From assembly GCF_003589925.1 (NCBI RefSeq), contig NZ_CP032382.1, positions 496,001-560,000 on the forward strand: a stretch of DNA of 64,000 bases. The letters run 5' to 3'. The position numbers and the translations under genes were made by a program. This document shows positions 46,309 through 54,641 of the stretch, piece by piece. The stretch's first letter is position 1. Every line of letters starts with the position of its first letter. Source of the stretch: Chryseolinea soli. GTDB taxonomy: Bacteria; Bacteroidota; Bacteroidia; Cytophagales; Cyclobacteriaceae. The notes beneath the pieces were generated by a model. The model saw only the letters and a list, made by a program, of their open reading frames with translations. It did not search any database and was not told where the DNA came from.

Positions 46309-46719
46309 TCAAGGTCTTTTAGGGTCGCTAAGTCTTTCTCTTTGCCATTCCTGGATCTGCAATTTGTTTACGGCCAGCTCGCGGTTGGTGAACAGCGTTT
46401 GGTAGGTCTGCTGGTCGCTTTGCAATTGCGGATCCTTGCGGAGAAATTGAAAGACTTGTTTGATGATGTCCTCCACGCCGTCTTTGATCTGGTAGAACAC
46501 CCAGTGATTGTAGCGGCGGGTGTTGAGAATACCTGAGTTTTTCAGGTAGATCAGGTGGCGTGAGGTTTTGGCTTGGGTGAAATCCAGGATTTTTTCCAGA
46601 TCAGAAATACACATTTCGCCATTCATCACAATCAGGCTCAGGATGCGCAGTCGAGATTCGTCGGCGCAAGCCTTGAAAATCTGCGAACCCAGCGTTAGAT
46701 TAAAATTTTTCAGCCGCAT
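46309..46719 (-). CDS. ArsR/SmtB-family transcriptional regulator
   Basis: A 136-residue winged-helix protein. KACADESRLRILSLIVMNGE leads into the HTH EKILDFTQAKTSRHLIYLKN and the wing RRYNHWVFYQIKDG. It retains a C-I-S-D-L type first helix like metalloregulators (MCISDLEKIL), with one cysteine near the classical ELCVCDL site, so metal sensing is uncertain. It is divergent from the gene at 46812, whose -7 box is 30 bases away, and upstream of the nucleotidase on its own strand. Confidence 0.9.
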   Translation of the reverse strand: MRLKNFNLTLGSQIFKACADESRLRILSLIVMNGEMCISDLEKILDFTQAKTSRHLIYLKNSGILNTRRYNHWVFYQIKDGVEDIIKQVFQFLRKDPQLQSDQQTYQTLFTNRELAVNKLQIQEWQRERLSDPKRP

Positions 46720-46741
46720 CGGGGCACGATTTGTGTCGGCC

Positions 46742-46787
46742 CAAAGGTATGGAAATTAGGCTGGTAAATGCCTTATCTTTATATTTG
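46742..46787. promoter_or_regulatory. Divergent promoter region: arsR-type (-) and CarboxypepD_reg gene (+)
   Basis: TACCTTTG on the minus strand (46749-46742) and TATATTTG on the plus strand (46780-46787) both match TAnnTTTG and fire apart. The plus box lies inside the longer open frame that begins at 46731, so translation of that gene must start downstream of it; hence the GTG at 46812. Confidence 0.55.
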
Positions 46788-46811
46788 AAAGTGACTATTA
46801 AACCTATTTTA

Positions 46812-47468
46812 GTGAAGTTGACAATTAAGAACGCCGCCGGAATTGCCCTCGTCATCGCATGTGTATTCGGGGCCCTGGACACCGCTTTTGCCCAGGCGCA
46901 GAAGAGGCGTGTGATACAGCTTTCGGGCGTTGTTTTGGAAGAAGATTCAGCCGCTAATAATAGCCGCCCCCTGGCGGGTGTGCACGTGTATGTGCCCAAA
47001 GCCGGTCGCGGTACCACCACCAACAACATGGGCTTTTTCTCGATGCCCGTGCTGGAGAAGGACGAGATCGTGGTGAGCATCGTGGGTTTTGAAAAACACA
47101 CCTTCACGGTGCCGGAAGGCTCTCCCGAATATCAAACCCTCGTGATCACGATGACCTTGGACACGACGTATTTGCCAGAAGTGGTCTTTATGCCCTTTCC
47201 CACCGAAGAAGTCTTCAAACAAGCCGTGCTGGCCATGAACATGCCCGTGGACAACAACGGCATCGACAAACGGAATTTTAACCAGGAATTGATGGCCCTC
47301 ATGCTGAAAACCACCCCCATGGATGGCTATCAGAACCAGCGCTATTACCTGGACCAATGGGCAGGATCGGCCAACAACCGCTTTCAACCCGTTTCAAACC
47401 CCTTCCTGAACCCTTTCAACTGGGCCAAGTTCTTCAGTTCCCTGAAGAAGGATAAGAAAAAGAAATAA
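46812..47468 (+). CDS. Exported protein with CarboxypepD_reg-like domain
   Basis: About 218 residues from the GTG at 46812, chosen because it starts a good signal peptide (KLTIKNAAGIALVIACVFGA, cleavage near TAFAQ) and because the promoter -7 box lies upstream of it. Residues about 30-115 form a carboxypeptidase-regulatory-like beta sandwich (PLAGVHVYVPKAGRGTTTNN, GFFSMPVLEKDEIVVSIVGF). The C-terminal part is helical with a basic tail (KKDKKKK). Such domains are usual in SusC/TonB-linked and surface proteins. Function unknown; convergent with a second protein of the same domain type. Confidence 0.75.
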   Translation: MKLTIKNAAGIALVIACVFGALDTAFAQAQKRRVIQLSGVVLEEDSAANNSRPLAGVHVYVPKAGRGTTTNNMGFFSMPVLEKDEIVVSIVGFEKHTFTVPEGSPEYQTLVITMTLDTTYLPEVVFMPFPTEEVFKQAVLAMNMPVDNNGIDKRNFNQELMALMLKTTPMDGYQNQRYYLDQWAGSANNRFQPVSNPFLNPFNWAKFFSSLKKDKKKK

Positions 47469-47472
47469 GCTT

Positions 47473-47892
47473 TTAGAGGTACATGCTGGCCACTTTGCGC
47501 TTGCGCCACAGCGCAGCGCCAAACAGGCGGCGGGGGATCTTATTGAGATTGAGCTGCCCCAGGCTGGTCGACGACGTGTGCACCTGGAACATGGGCGTCA
47601 CCTCGGTTTGATAGCCAATGAGCTTCACATGGACCGAATACATGCCCTGTGGCACATGGTCGAGCTTGAAATGCCCCGCGCTGTCGCTGGCCACGCCGCC
47701 CAGCAACGTGGAATCGTTGTATAGCAGCACATAGGCCTTAACAGGCTTTCCCGATTGAAAATCACTGATTTGACCGATTATAGCGCCCTGCGATTGGGCT
47801 TTCACAGTCGATAGCGATGCTATCACCATACCAACGAGCAACCCCACATTCCGTAATTTGCCCGTCTTGTGTTGAATTTTTTTTGCCTTCAT
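47473..47892 (-). CDS. Small exported protein with CarboxypepD_reg-like domain
   Basis: About 139 residues from the ATG at 47892. A signal peptide (about 1-28; LLVGMVIASLSTVKAQ) precedes a single beta-sandwich domain: GAIIGQISDFQSGKPVKAYV, then SAGHFKLDHVPQGMYSVHVK and a C-terminal basic segment (RRLFGAALWRKRKVAS). The two CarboxypepD_reg proteins converge, with stops 4 bases apart. Function unknown. Confidence 0.75.
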   Translation of the reverse strand: MKAKKIQHKTGKLRNVGLLVGMVIASLSTVKAQSQGAIIGQISDFQSGKPVKAYVLLYNDSTLLGGVASDSAGHFKLDHVPQGMYSVHVKLIGYQTEVTPMFQVHTSSTSLGQLNLNKIPRRLFGAALWRKRKVASMYL

Positions 47893-48160
47893 TATTTTTT
47901 TTAAACGCAATGGTCGGAGCACTACCGGCTGTTCTTGCTTCTTTCAGTTGTGATGGCGGTAACCGAAAAAAGAAAAACAGGTCCGGCGGTGTCCGTTAAA
48001 CCAAATACCAAAACTTAAAATATAAGGGAGTTACCGCTCCCATGACCCAAAAGTAGGTACTCGAAGCTGGTTTTAAAAAAAAGTTAGACCAAGCCGGGAG
48101 ATTGTGAGATGAAACCGGGACCAAAAAAGATGAATGCGGGCTCCAAACGGCCAAAACTTA

Positions 48161-48874
48161 TCAGATCAGATTTTTCGGATCGATGAACCGGTGAAGATTT
48201 TCCTTGTAGTGCTCGCTGATGGGCACCTGCACGTTGCCAATGCTGATCTTTCCCTTCCGGATCGACACCATTTTGTCGATCGACACGATAAAAGACTTAT
48301 GCACACGAATGAACTTATCCCCCGGCAGCTTTTCGTCGATGGACTTCAGGCTCATGCGCGTGATGATGGGGCGCGACACATTGACGAGGAAGATCTTGAT
48401 ATAATCCTTCAACCCTTCGATGTAGACAATGTCGCGGATATTGACTTTCACCAGGTTGTATTCCGCGTTCACAAATAGATATTCGGCCACAGAAACCGCA
48501 GCGGGCGGTTGATTCTTCAGGTTGAAAAGCTCGTGCGCTTTGTTGGCAGCCTTCAGGAAGCGCTCAAACGAGACGGGTTTCAACAAATAGTCCACCACAT
48601 CCAGGTTAAAGCCTTCCAGCGCAAAATGCTCATAGGCTGTGATGAAGATGACCATGGGCGGCGCCTTCACGGTCTGGAGGAATTGTATGCCGCTGATGCC
48701 CGGCATCTGCACGTCCAGGAAAATAAGGTCCACCTGTTCCTTCATCAGGACTTCGTGGGCCTCGAAGGCGTTTTTGCAACGCTTCACCAGGGTGAGGAAG
48801 GGCACTTTCGAAATGTTGTCTTCCAAAAGGTCGAGAGCCAGGGGCTCGTCATCTACGGCAATACAGCGCATCAT
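48161..48874 (-). CDS. LytTR-type response regulator
   Basis: A 237-residue regulator. The receiver (1-120) has MRCIAVDDEPLAL, phosphoacceptor in LIFLDVQMPGISG, threonine in FITAYE and lysine in YLLKPVSFERF. The LytTR DNA-binding domain (about 140-232) has YLFVNAEYNLVKVNIRDI, IKIFLV and FIRVHKSFIVSIDKM. It pairs with the LytS-type kinase whose stop it overlaps by 4 bases (ATGA). Regulated genes are not evident from sequence. Confidence 0.95.
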   Translation of the reverse strand: MMRCIAVDDEPLALDLLEDNISKVPFLTLVKRCKNAFEAHEVLMKEQVDLIFLDVQMPGISGIQFLQTVKAPPMVIFITAYEHFALEGFNLDVVDYLLKPVSFERFLKAANKAHELFNLKNQPPAAVSVAEYLFVNAEYNLVKVNIRDIVYIEGLKDYIKIFLVNVSRPIITRMSLKSIDEKLPGDKFIRVHKSFIVSIDKMVSIRKGKISIGNVQVPISEHYKENLHRFIDPKNLI

Positions 48875-49965
48875 TGTAAGATCAGTTTCAACTCCACCAC
48901 ATACCAGGGATCCGATTCATAGATATGCAATTCGTGCAAATCCTTATACAAAAGATCCAGCCGGCGGCGCACGTTCTGTATGCCGATGCCCGAGCTGGCG
49001 TCTTTAGTTTCCGATACCGTTCCATTGAATTTATTCCGCACACTAAACAGTAAGTTCTCGCCTTCGGTGGTCAGCGTGATCAGGATCATGGGATCTTTCA
49101 TCATGCCGATGCCGTGCTTGAAGGCGTTCTCTACGAACGGGATCAGCAACATGGGCTCCACCGGCAGGTCGCCGCGTGTCGTCTTCACCTCGAAGCTCAC
49201 GGGAAAATCCTTGCCGAAGCGCAGGCGTTGCAAATCGATATAGCTTTCCAGGTATTCGATCTCCTTGTCGAGCGTCACGCGCTTTTCGCTGCTCTCATAG
49301 AGCATATAACGCATGAGGTGCGAGAGTTGGATGATCACCGACTCCAGTTGGTCCGATTTCTTCCGCGCCAACGACGCCAGGTTGTTCAACACGTTGAACA
49401 TAAAATGCGGGCTCACCTGCGAACGGAGCAAGCTCAATTCCGACTTCAGCGTTTCATTCTCGCGTTCTTTGCGCTCGCGCTCAAACTGCACACGGTCGCT
49501 GGTCAGCCGCAGCGCGGTGCTCAGGCCAAACACCAGCAGGAAATTCAACAATGTAAAATAAAAAGGCCGGCCGGGCCGGAAGGCATTGCCCAACACAAAA
49601 TCGTTCACCAATTCGCTGGCCATGATCACCCCGACAAAACACAACACGATCGAAATCATGTAATGCACCCAGCTCTTGCGGGTGAGCACCCGGGGAATGA
49701 GCACGTACATGTTGAGGTAAAAGAAGGCCACCAAAAACACATTGAACACCAGCGTGTGTAGCCGCATGCTGTGCATATCGAACTCCCCGGGTAGAGGTCC
49801 GCCGCTGCCCGGTGTGTGGAGCCTGATGCGTTCAGGGTGCCGCAAGCGATTGCCGCGGGGGGCGCCCATAAAAAGAAACGGCAACAGGACAAACGTGACC
49901 CATCCCACCACGTGAAGGGAGATGATGAGCAAGCGGTTGAGCACTTGATTTTTCACGTTTACCAT
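48871..49965 (-). CDS. LytS/YehU-like sensor histidine kinase
   Basis: About 364 residues from the ATG at 49965; the frame can open five codons earlier only at a GTG. Four hydrophobic segments (about 13-33, 70-92, 102-122, 130-150) are followed by a coiled coil (RERKERENETLKSELSLL) and the His_kinase domain with LRSQVSPHFMFNVLNNLA, the histidine acceptor in SPHFMFN, then an HATPase part (VENAFKHGI, GIGIQNVRRRLDLLY). Typical partner of LytTR regulators; the signal is unknown. Translationally coupled to the 48161 gene. Confidence 0.94.
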   Translation of the reverse strand: MVNVKNQVLNRLLIISLHVVGWVTFVLLPFLFMGAPRGNRLRHPERIRLHTPGSGGPLPGEFDMHSMRLHTLVFNVFLVAFFYLNMYVLIPRVLTRKSWVHYMISIVLCFVGVIMASELVNDFVLGNAFRPGRPFYFTLLNFLLVFGLSTALRLTSDRVQFERERKERENETLKSELSLLRSQVSPHFMFNVLNNLASLARKKSDQLESVIIQLSHLMRYMLYESSEKRVTLDKEIEYLESYIDLQRLRFGKDFPVSFEVKTTRGDLPVEPMLLIPFVENAFKHGIGMMKDPMILITLTTEGENLLFSVRNKFNGTVSETKDASSGIGIQNVRRRLDLLYKDLHELHIYESDPWYVVELKLILQ

Positions 49966-50006
49966 GCTGCCATTTCGCACAAAGTACTAATTTTTTAGCC
50001 GCCGGC

Positions 50007-51062
50007 TCAGTCCACATCGACGGCCGTGGGATCGAACATCCACAGGTCATCGAAACGGAGACTGGAGCTGCGGCCCGTGGCTACGTAGCCATAGTCGCCC
50101 AAGGCAAATCCTACGGCCGAATCGCGCACGGAACCTTCAAAGGAATTCTTTTGCGTCCAGGTGTCGGTCGAGGGGTTGTATTCCCACACACCGGCATCCA
50201 GTGTAGCGCGTGTGCCCAGCAGCACATAGCCTTTGCCGTTGATGACGAAGGTGACGCCCAACTGCCGTGCGATGGTGTAGCCCGAGTCGTTGGTGTCGGT
50301 GTCTACTGCATCATCCTGCAAGTCGTTCTTCACATTCCAGATGTCGTTCAGGGGATCGTATTCCCAGAACTGCTGGTTCAACACGCCGTTGTTCATACCG
50401 CCGCCCACATAACCCTTGCCGTCGATGGCAAAAGCAAAGGCGTTCACGAGCTTGTCGCCGCTGTAGCTGGCTTTCTGCGACCATTCGCCCGAGACGGCAT
50501 TGTAGGCATACATATCTTTCAAATAGTTTCCGCTGGTACCTGCATCGGCACCGCCGTAGCCGGAGGTGACGTAGCCCACGTTGTCGATCGCGAAGGCGGC
50601 GGCTTCATAACGCGGCAAACCGGGGAAGTCGGCGATCTGTGTCCAGGTGTCGCCAACCGGATCGTACTCATAAAAATCTTTCAGGAAGGTCGTGCCATCG
50701 GAGCCGGTGCCCACATAGCCCTTGCCATTCGCGGCGAAGGCCACGGCCGCATTTCGCGCAACACCGGGGAAGTCAGCACGCTTGAACCAGTTGTTCTTGT
50801 CGGCGTCGTACATATAAAAATCTTTCAGCCACTTGTCGCCATCATAGCCCGTGCCCACATAAGCCTTGCCATCGATCACGAACGACACGGCGCCACTCCG
50901 TGCCACTCCTTCATAAGAAGATTTTTTGTACCACTCCCCCAGGTAAGTGGTGTCGGTTGAGGAGCTGCCGCACCCCATCAGGGACATACAGATGCGCAGG
51001 ACCACGAGCAACGTAGCCCCCGTTTTCAGCACTCTTGGAAATTCTACACGTTTACGATTCAT
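50007..51062 (-). CDS. Kelch-repeat lipoprotein
   Basis: A 351-residue protein. A signal segment ends in LMGC (about residue 31), a lipobox, so it is a membrane-anchored envelope lipoprotein. From about 40 on it consists of six or more Kelch blades, each with W-x-x-x-(A/S)xF..., GKGYVGTG and (F/L)(Y/W)xYD (for example GVARNAAVAFAANGKGYVGT, FLKDFYEYDPVGDTWTQ). They predict a beta-propeller. Ligand unknown. It is 22 bases downstream of the DUF4270 gene; the pairing is commonly seen in Bacteroidota. Confidence 0.9.
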   Translation of the reverse strand: MNRKRVEFPRVLKTGATLLVVLRICMSLMGCGSSSTDTTYLGEWYKKSSYEGVARSGAVSFVIDGKAYVGTGYDGDKWLKDFYMYDADKNNWFKRADFPGVARNAAVAFAANGKGYVGTGSDGTTFLKDFYEYDPVGDTWTQIADFPGLPRYEAAAFAIDNVGYVTSGYGGADAGTSGNYLKDMYAYNAVSGEWSQKASYSGDKLVNAFAFAIDGKGYVGGGMNNGVLNQQFWEYDPLNDIWNVKNDLQDDAVDTDTNDSGYTIARQLGVTFVINGKGYVLLGTRATLDAGVWEYNPSTDTWTQKNSFEGSVRDSAVGFALGDYGYVATGRSSSLRFDDLWMFDPTAVDVD

Positions 51063-51084
51063 GATATGAAAAATTTGGATTTGG

Positions 51085-52455
51085 TTATTGTTCTGTACTC
51101 TTGCGCGTATACCATATCTTGAGCTTGACGCGGTACTTCGTACCGCTGTTGTTCACACCGAGATAGATCTTGTTCACTTTGGTGGTGAGTTCCGTTCCGG
51201 GAGGCATGAGCAGCAAACCGTTGTCGGTATTGCCTTCCGTGCCCACCAGGTTTTGCACGTACTGCGTGATGTTGAAGGTGTAGCCGCTGGAAGTCTGATA
51301 TTCTTTATCCTCTGTGTAAGATGCCGACTGTCCCGCGCTCGGATTGTAGTCGGCCGAGAGTTGTGCAAGCGGCAAGTTGCTGCGATCGGTTTTAAAGATG
51401 GTCAGCGTTTTCGGATAGGGACGGTTTTTATCAAACGAATCTTTCACCGGCTCGATCAACAGCTGGGCCTGGTTCACCAACAAGGTCCCTTTGCCGTCGA
51501 TGGTTTTGTGCACGTGGGGAAACCGGATCTTGGTCACTAAACCCGTGCCCGCCTGCACATACACCTGATCGTCGGAGGCGGTCGAGATCACCTCACCGGT
51601 AGTGGCAATGTCTTTCAATTTGGTGGCCGACCGGTCGGCCGTGATGCTCGAGTAGTTGAACAGCGACGAACTGAAAGCAAAGTCCTGGTATTTCTGCGTG
51701 AGCTTGTCCGCCGAATATTCTTTATAGTACAACCGGATCTTCATCCCATCGGTATTCAACCCTACCACGACCGCTGGCTGAGCCGAGGCGTTCTCGATAG
51801 AGACACCCTTGAAGTAGGTCAGGAACCGGGCGGTTTCCACTAAATCCGGAGCTTGCGCTTGCGCGCTCGTGAGCCATTCCTTGCCCAAGGCGTCGCTGAG
51901 GCGAATGGTGAGTGTGTCTTTTGCGTTGGGCCGAAAGATCACCTGGCGGCTTCCCAAGGGGGTAGATTCCACCGGCGTCTTCGTGGTGTTGTATAAGCTG
52001 GCTGCCTTATATAAAGCAGAGTACTGTCCTTCGTTGTACCAGTAGAAGGGCAAAGCATAGGTCTTGAAATCTTTCGTCACACGGTGCACCTCGATGGTCT
52101 GGGCCTGTGTGGTGTCGCCATAGTAGTAGCCGGAATGCGCTATCCTCAAGACCAGTGAATCGAAGAAGGCCACGGTGGCCGGCGTCCAGGTGGGATTCGT
52201 TACCTGGATGTATCCTTTGGCCGTGAGGTTGCCCAGTTTCGGATCGGAGTAGCCTCCCATCAACAGGGAACCGGTAGAGGAGGTGGGAATGGAATCCAGC
52301 AACACGGTCGATACCTGGACGGTCGTGGTGTCAACCACCATCATTCCAAAATCGCTGCTGAAATTGCTGCCTAAACCAAGCACACCCGGATCGTGGTCGC
52401 ACCCAAGGCAAATGACCAGCAAACCGATAAAGAAAATATGAAGTCGCCACCGCAT
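51085..52455 (-). CDS. DUF4270 family lipoprotein
   Basis: A 456-residue protein beginning with a lipoprotein signal (hydrophobic core, then VICLGC at about residue 19). It opens DHDPGVLGLG, and has GGYSDPKLGNLTAKGYIQ and TQAQTIEVHRVTKDFKTY, with IQLLIEPVKDSF-like segments later; these are the pattern of DUF4270, an exported Bacteroidota family of unknown function. It is the first gene of the Kelch pair. The upstream region (52456-52641) separates it from tRNA-Pro. Confidence 0.88.
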   Translation of the reverse strand: MRWRLHIFFIGLLVICLGCDHDPGVLGLGSNFSSDFGMMVVDTTTVQVSTVLLDSIPTSSTGSLLMGGYSDPKLGNLTAKGYIQVTNPTWTPATVAFFDSLVLRIAHSGYYYGDTTQAQTIEVHRVTKDFKTYALPFYWYNEGQYSALYKAASLYNTTKTPVESTPLGSRQVIFRPNAKDTLTIRLSDALGKEWLTSAQAQAPDLVETARFLTYFKGVSIENASAQPAVVVGLNTDGMKIRLYYKEYSADKLTQKYQDFAFSSSLFNYSSITADRSATKLKDIATTGEVISTASDDQVYVQAGTGLVTKIRFPHVHKTIDGKGTLLVNQAQLLIEPVKDSFDKNRPYPKTLTIFKTDRSNLPLAQLSADYNPSAGQSASYTEDKEYQTSSGYTFNITQYVQNLVGTEGNTDNGLLLMPPGTELTTKVNKIYLGVNNSGTKYRVKLKIWYTRKSTEQ

Positions 52456-52580
52456 AATACAGATTGAACCACGAACTTGGGGGTTTCAGGGTAACCGACG
52501 AAAAGGAATAGATAACGGGACCGGATGTGTAGACCAAGGTAGAAAATGACACGACCGAAATTTTTCTGTTGCCCTACCCT

Positions 52581-52612
52581 TTTGGCGGTTAAAATCTTAT
52601 TCCCTATTATTG
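52581..52612 (+). promoter_or_regulatory. Promoter of tRNA-Pro
   Basis: TTTG (52581-52584), 20 bases, then TATTATTG (52605-52612), one mismatch from TAnnTTTG. The tRNA starts 29 bases later. Confidence 0.6.
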
Positions 52613-52641
52613 CAGCCCTGATTTGAAGATCAGGAAAAATT

Positions 52642-52716
52642 CGGGGCGTAGCGCAGCCCGGTTAGCGCACCACGTTAGGGACGTGGGGGTCGGAAGTTCG
52701 AATCTTCTCGCCCCGA
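52642..52716 (+). tRNA. tRNA-Pro with anticodon AGG
   Basis: A 75-base cloverleaf: acceptor CGGGGCG/CGCCCCG, D arm GCGC...GCGC, anticodon stem CCACG/CGTGG with loop TTAGGGA, T arm GGAAG/CTTCT with loop TTCGAAT, discriminator A; CCA not encoded. Positions 34-36 read AGG, matching proline CCU (and, if A34 becomes inosine, other CCN). Bacterial tRNA-Pro normally has TGG, GGG or CGG, so AGG is odd. Flanked by its own promoter and a terminator. Confidence 0.9.
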
Positions 52717-52720
52717 CTTC

Positions 52721-52759
52721 GCCCGCTTTTCCTTAAAGGGATGAGCGGGCGTTTTTTTT
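52721..52759 (+). terminator. Terminator of tRNA-Pro
   Basis: GCCCGCT...AGCGGGC stem followed by eight T, 4 bases after the tRNA end. Confidence 0.9.
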
Positions 52760-52779
52760 ATATACCCTTTCTGGCCAGC

Positions 52780-53030
52780 CTCTTGCCACGACGGCTTCGT
52801 CGGGCAAGCCCGACTTTAATCCCAAAAAAATTGTACGGAGACGACCTCGTCAGCCAATCTCACTTTCTTAGATGTATAGGCGGGCTCGCCCGCCAAAGCT
52901 CCGCTTCGGAGCGACGGCGGGCTTAAATCCCAAAAATTGTAATGAGACGACCTCGTCACTCGGTCCAGCCTTCTTAAATGTATAGGCGCACTCGCCATTA
53001 TAGCTCCGATTCGGAGGACGGTAAGACCAA
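52780..53030. repeat. Two-and-a-part tandem intergenic repeat, about 100-110 bases per unit
   Basis: Units near 52822-52928 and 52929-53028 share in order AAATCCCAAAAA, AGACGACCTCGTCA, a CTTTCTTAGATGTATAGGCG-like word and a TAGCTCCGNTTCGGAG stem; the tail of another unit is at 52782-52821. Internal GCCCGCC/GGCGGGC arms make each unit a hairpin. No gene is supported up to 53400. Confidence 0.7.
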
Positions 53031-53403
53031 CAAAATTTTTCTATTCCCACCCCACCCAAAATATTCGTCGACACATTTCGCTCATTCATCCATTTATCAC
53101 AACCATGCGCCGATTATACAGAATAAAAACCGTCCTGATTTGAGAGCGAGTGATTTAAGCCATCCCGAATTGCTTTTTTTTAACCCCGATCAACCCAATC
53201 CTAATTTTCTGCGGCATTTGCCGGCATGGGCAAAACTTTATAGGAGTCCGGATGACTATATGCTGTACATGTTACAACAATCACTTTTCTCAAAATAAGA
53301 ATTTGGCTCAACATGGAACTGCTGAAACAGCCTAAATAAGGCATTTTGACCGTTGGCATTGGTTTGGCAATACTGCAACTCAGAAAACAGTAACAAAACA
53401 AAA

Positions 53404-53763
53404 ATGAAAACGCTTAAAACTCTTGTCCTTCTTGTAGCCCTGATCACCGGTTCGCAACTCGTTCAAGCCAAAGATAACACGTGTTCCTGCATCGAGGTGC
53501 TCTCCATAAAACGCGACATCTTCTATTTCAAATCCACCGAAGATTTCACGGGCGCCACCATCGAAGTATACTCCTTCGGCAAACTGATCTTCACCGACAC
53601 GTTAGTGCATCGCAAAACCCTGATCGACTTTTATTTCGAAAAACCCGGCGAATACACCATCAAGATCATTAAAGGATCGAAGGTTGAAGAATTTAATTAT
53701 CTAAAGCACTCTCCCTCACCTTACCCTGATTCCGAAACCGAGCACCACGTACAAATTGGATAA
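53404..53763 (+). CDS. Small exported beta-rich protein, unknown function
   Basis: About 119 residues from the ATG at 53404, the first that opens a signal peptide (MKTLKTLVLLVALITGSQL, cleavage near VQA-K). The mature part is about 95 residues, with CSCIEVLSIKRDIFYF, FTGATIEVYSFGKLIFTDT and GEYTIKIIKGSKVEEF, suggesting a small beta sandwich; two cysteines at its start could form a disulphide. No family recognised. It stands alone among repeats. Confidence 0.72.
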   Translation: MKTLKTLVLLVALITGSQLVQAKDNTCSCIEVLSIKRDIFYFKSTEDFTGATIEVYSFGKLIFTDTLVHRKTLIDFYFEKPGEYTIKIIKGSKVEEFNYLKHSPSPYPDSETEHHVQIG

Positions 53764-54641
53764 TAATATTTCGTGAAGTAGCCCATCCACCATACCCGGA
53801 CCACACACGGTCCACCCAAAAGCGTAAAATCCTTTACGCTTTTTCCCGTTAGCAAAAACCACCAAGCCTCTCACACTTCATCCCCCACTGGCAATACCTC
53901 CCATCGTCCAATCCGGTCATGATGCAGGCCCTTGATAAAAGTTTATACAGCACCGAATCAATGCCCATTTGGCGGCCCCCCTCGGAGACCTCGGGGCCGG
54001 GCTATCCGTTCCAAGTCCGTCCACGCGCACAACCCCACGACGAAAAGCCACTCCTTCATCAAGCATCACCCCCACCGACAAAATCCCCCCATGTTCCCCA
54101 CCCACTTCGGGCTTTCCACTCCTATCCCTGGCCGAAGCCCCATTGATGCCCACCGCCACTGTTGTTGGTGTCCCACCAACAACATCATTCCCTTTACCAA
54201 CCCTCTATCATACCTCCACCAAGAATTGACTTGCCGCGATTGTTTAATATTTCACCAACGAGAAGATCAAAAAGAAGCACGACAAAGCAACACACTATCA
54301 TCACAGAGAGACCTGCTGCCAAATACAACAAGAGAAAGTCCACCAGCTGAAAACACAACAACGAAAAAAAGAGAAACACCAAGCGTAGAAAGCCAGACAA
54401 ACACCACCGAAAAAAAGAATCAAAAGTCCGTAAAGCCATTCGAAAAAAACGCGTTCGCAAAGCAGTCCTCAAGGGTAAAAAGCGACTCTAAAAACGACCT
54501 GTTTCTTCCCGCTTCCCGGGGGAAAATGAAAAAAAAGTAAATTATTTTATCGTCATAAAAATCCACTGTCATAGGGTTGTCAGTACGTGTGAGTTTCTTT
54601 GTATAACAAACAACAAAAACCGAAATTAACCCCTAACGCAT
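53764..54641. other. Long non-coding stretch with a possible structured RNA and a T-poor, A-rich tract
   Basis: About 880 bases without a supported gene. On the minus strand about 53940-54150 is G-rich, has strong pairing potential (for example CGGCCCC/GGGGCCG around 53972-53998) and words GTGGAAAGCCCG and GATAGCCCGGCCCC that recall conserved intergenic RNAs of Bacteroidota. The open frame at 53932-54540 lacks any family support. The part 54240-54540 is rich in A and poor in T on the plus strand, unlike its neighbours. Confidence 0.35.

Noticed and set aside
52978..53298. 106-residue frame after the tandem repeats
   Set aside because: Begins inside a repeat unit and has no recognisable domain or signal peptide.
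53940..54150. tmRNA or RNase P RNA
   Set aside because: Neither the tmRNA tag frame nor the RNase P core words were found.
53932..54540. 202-residue open frame in the gene-poor gap
   Set aside because: No family support, very skewed composition (R, P, T, K), overlaps the possible RNA in the opposite sense.
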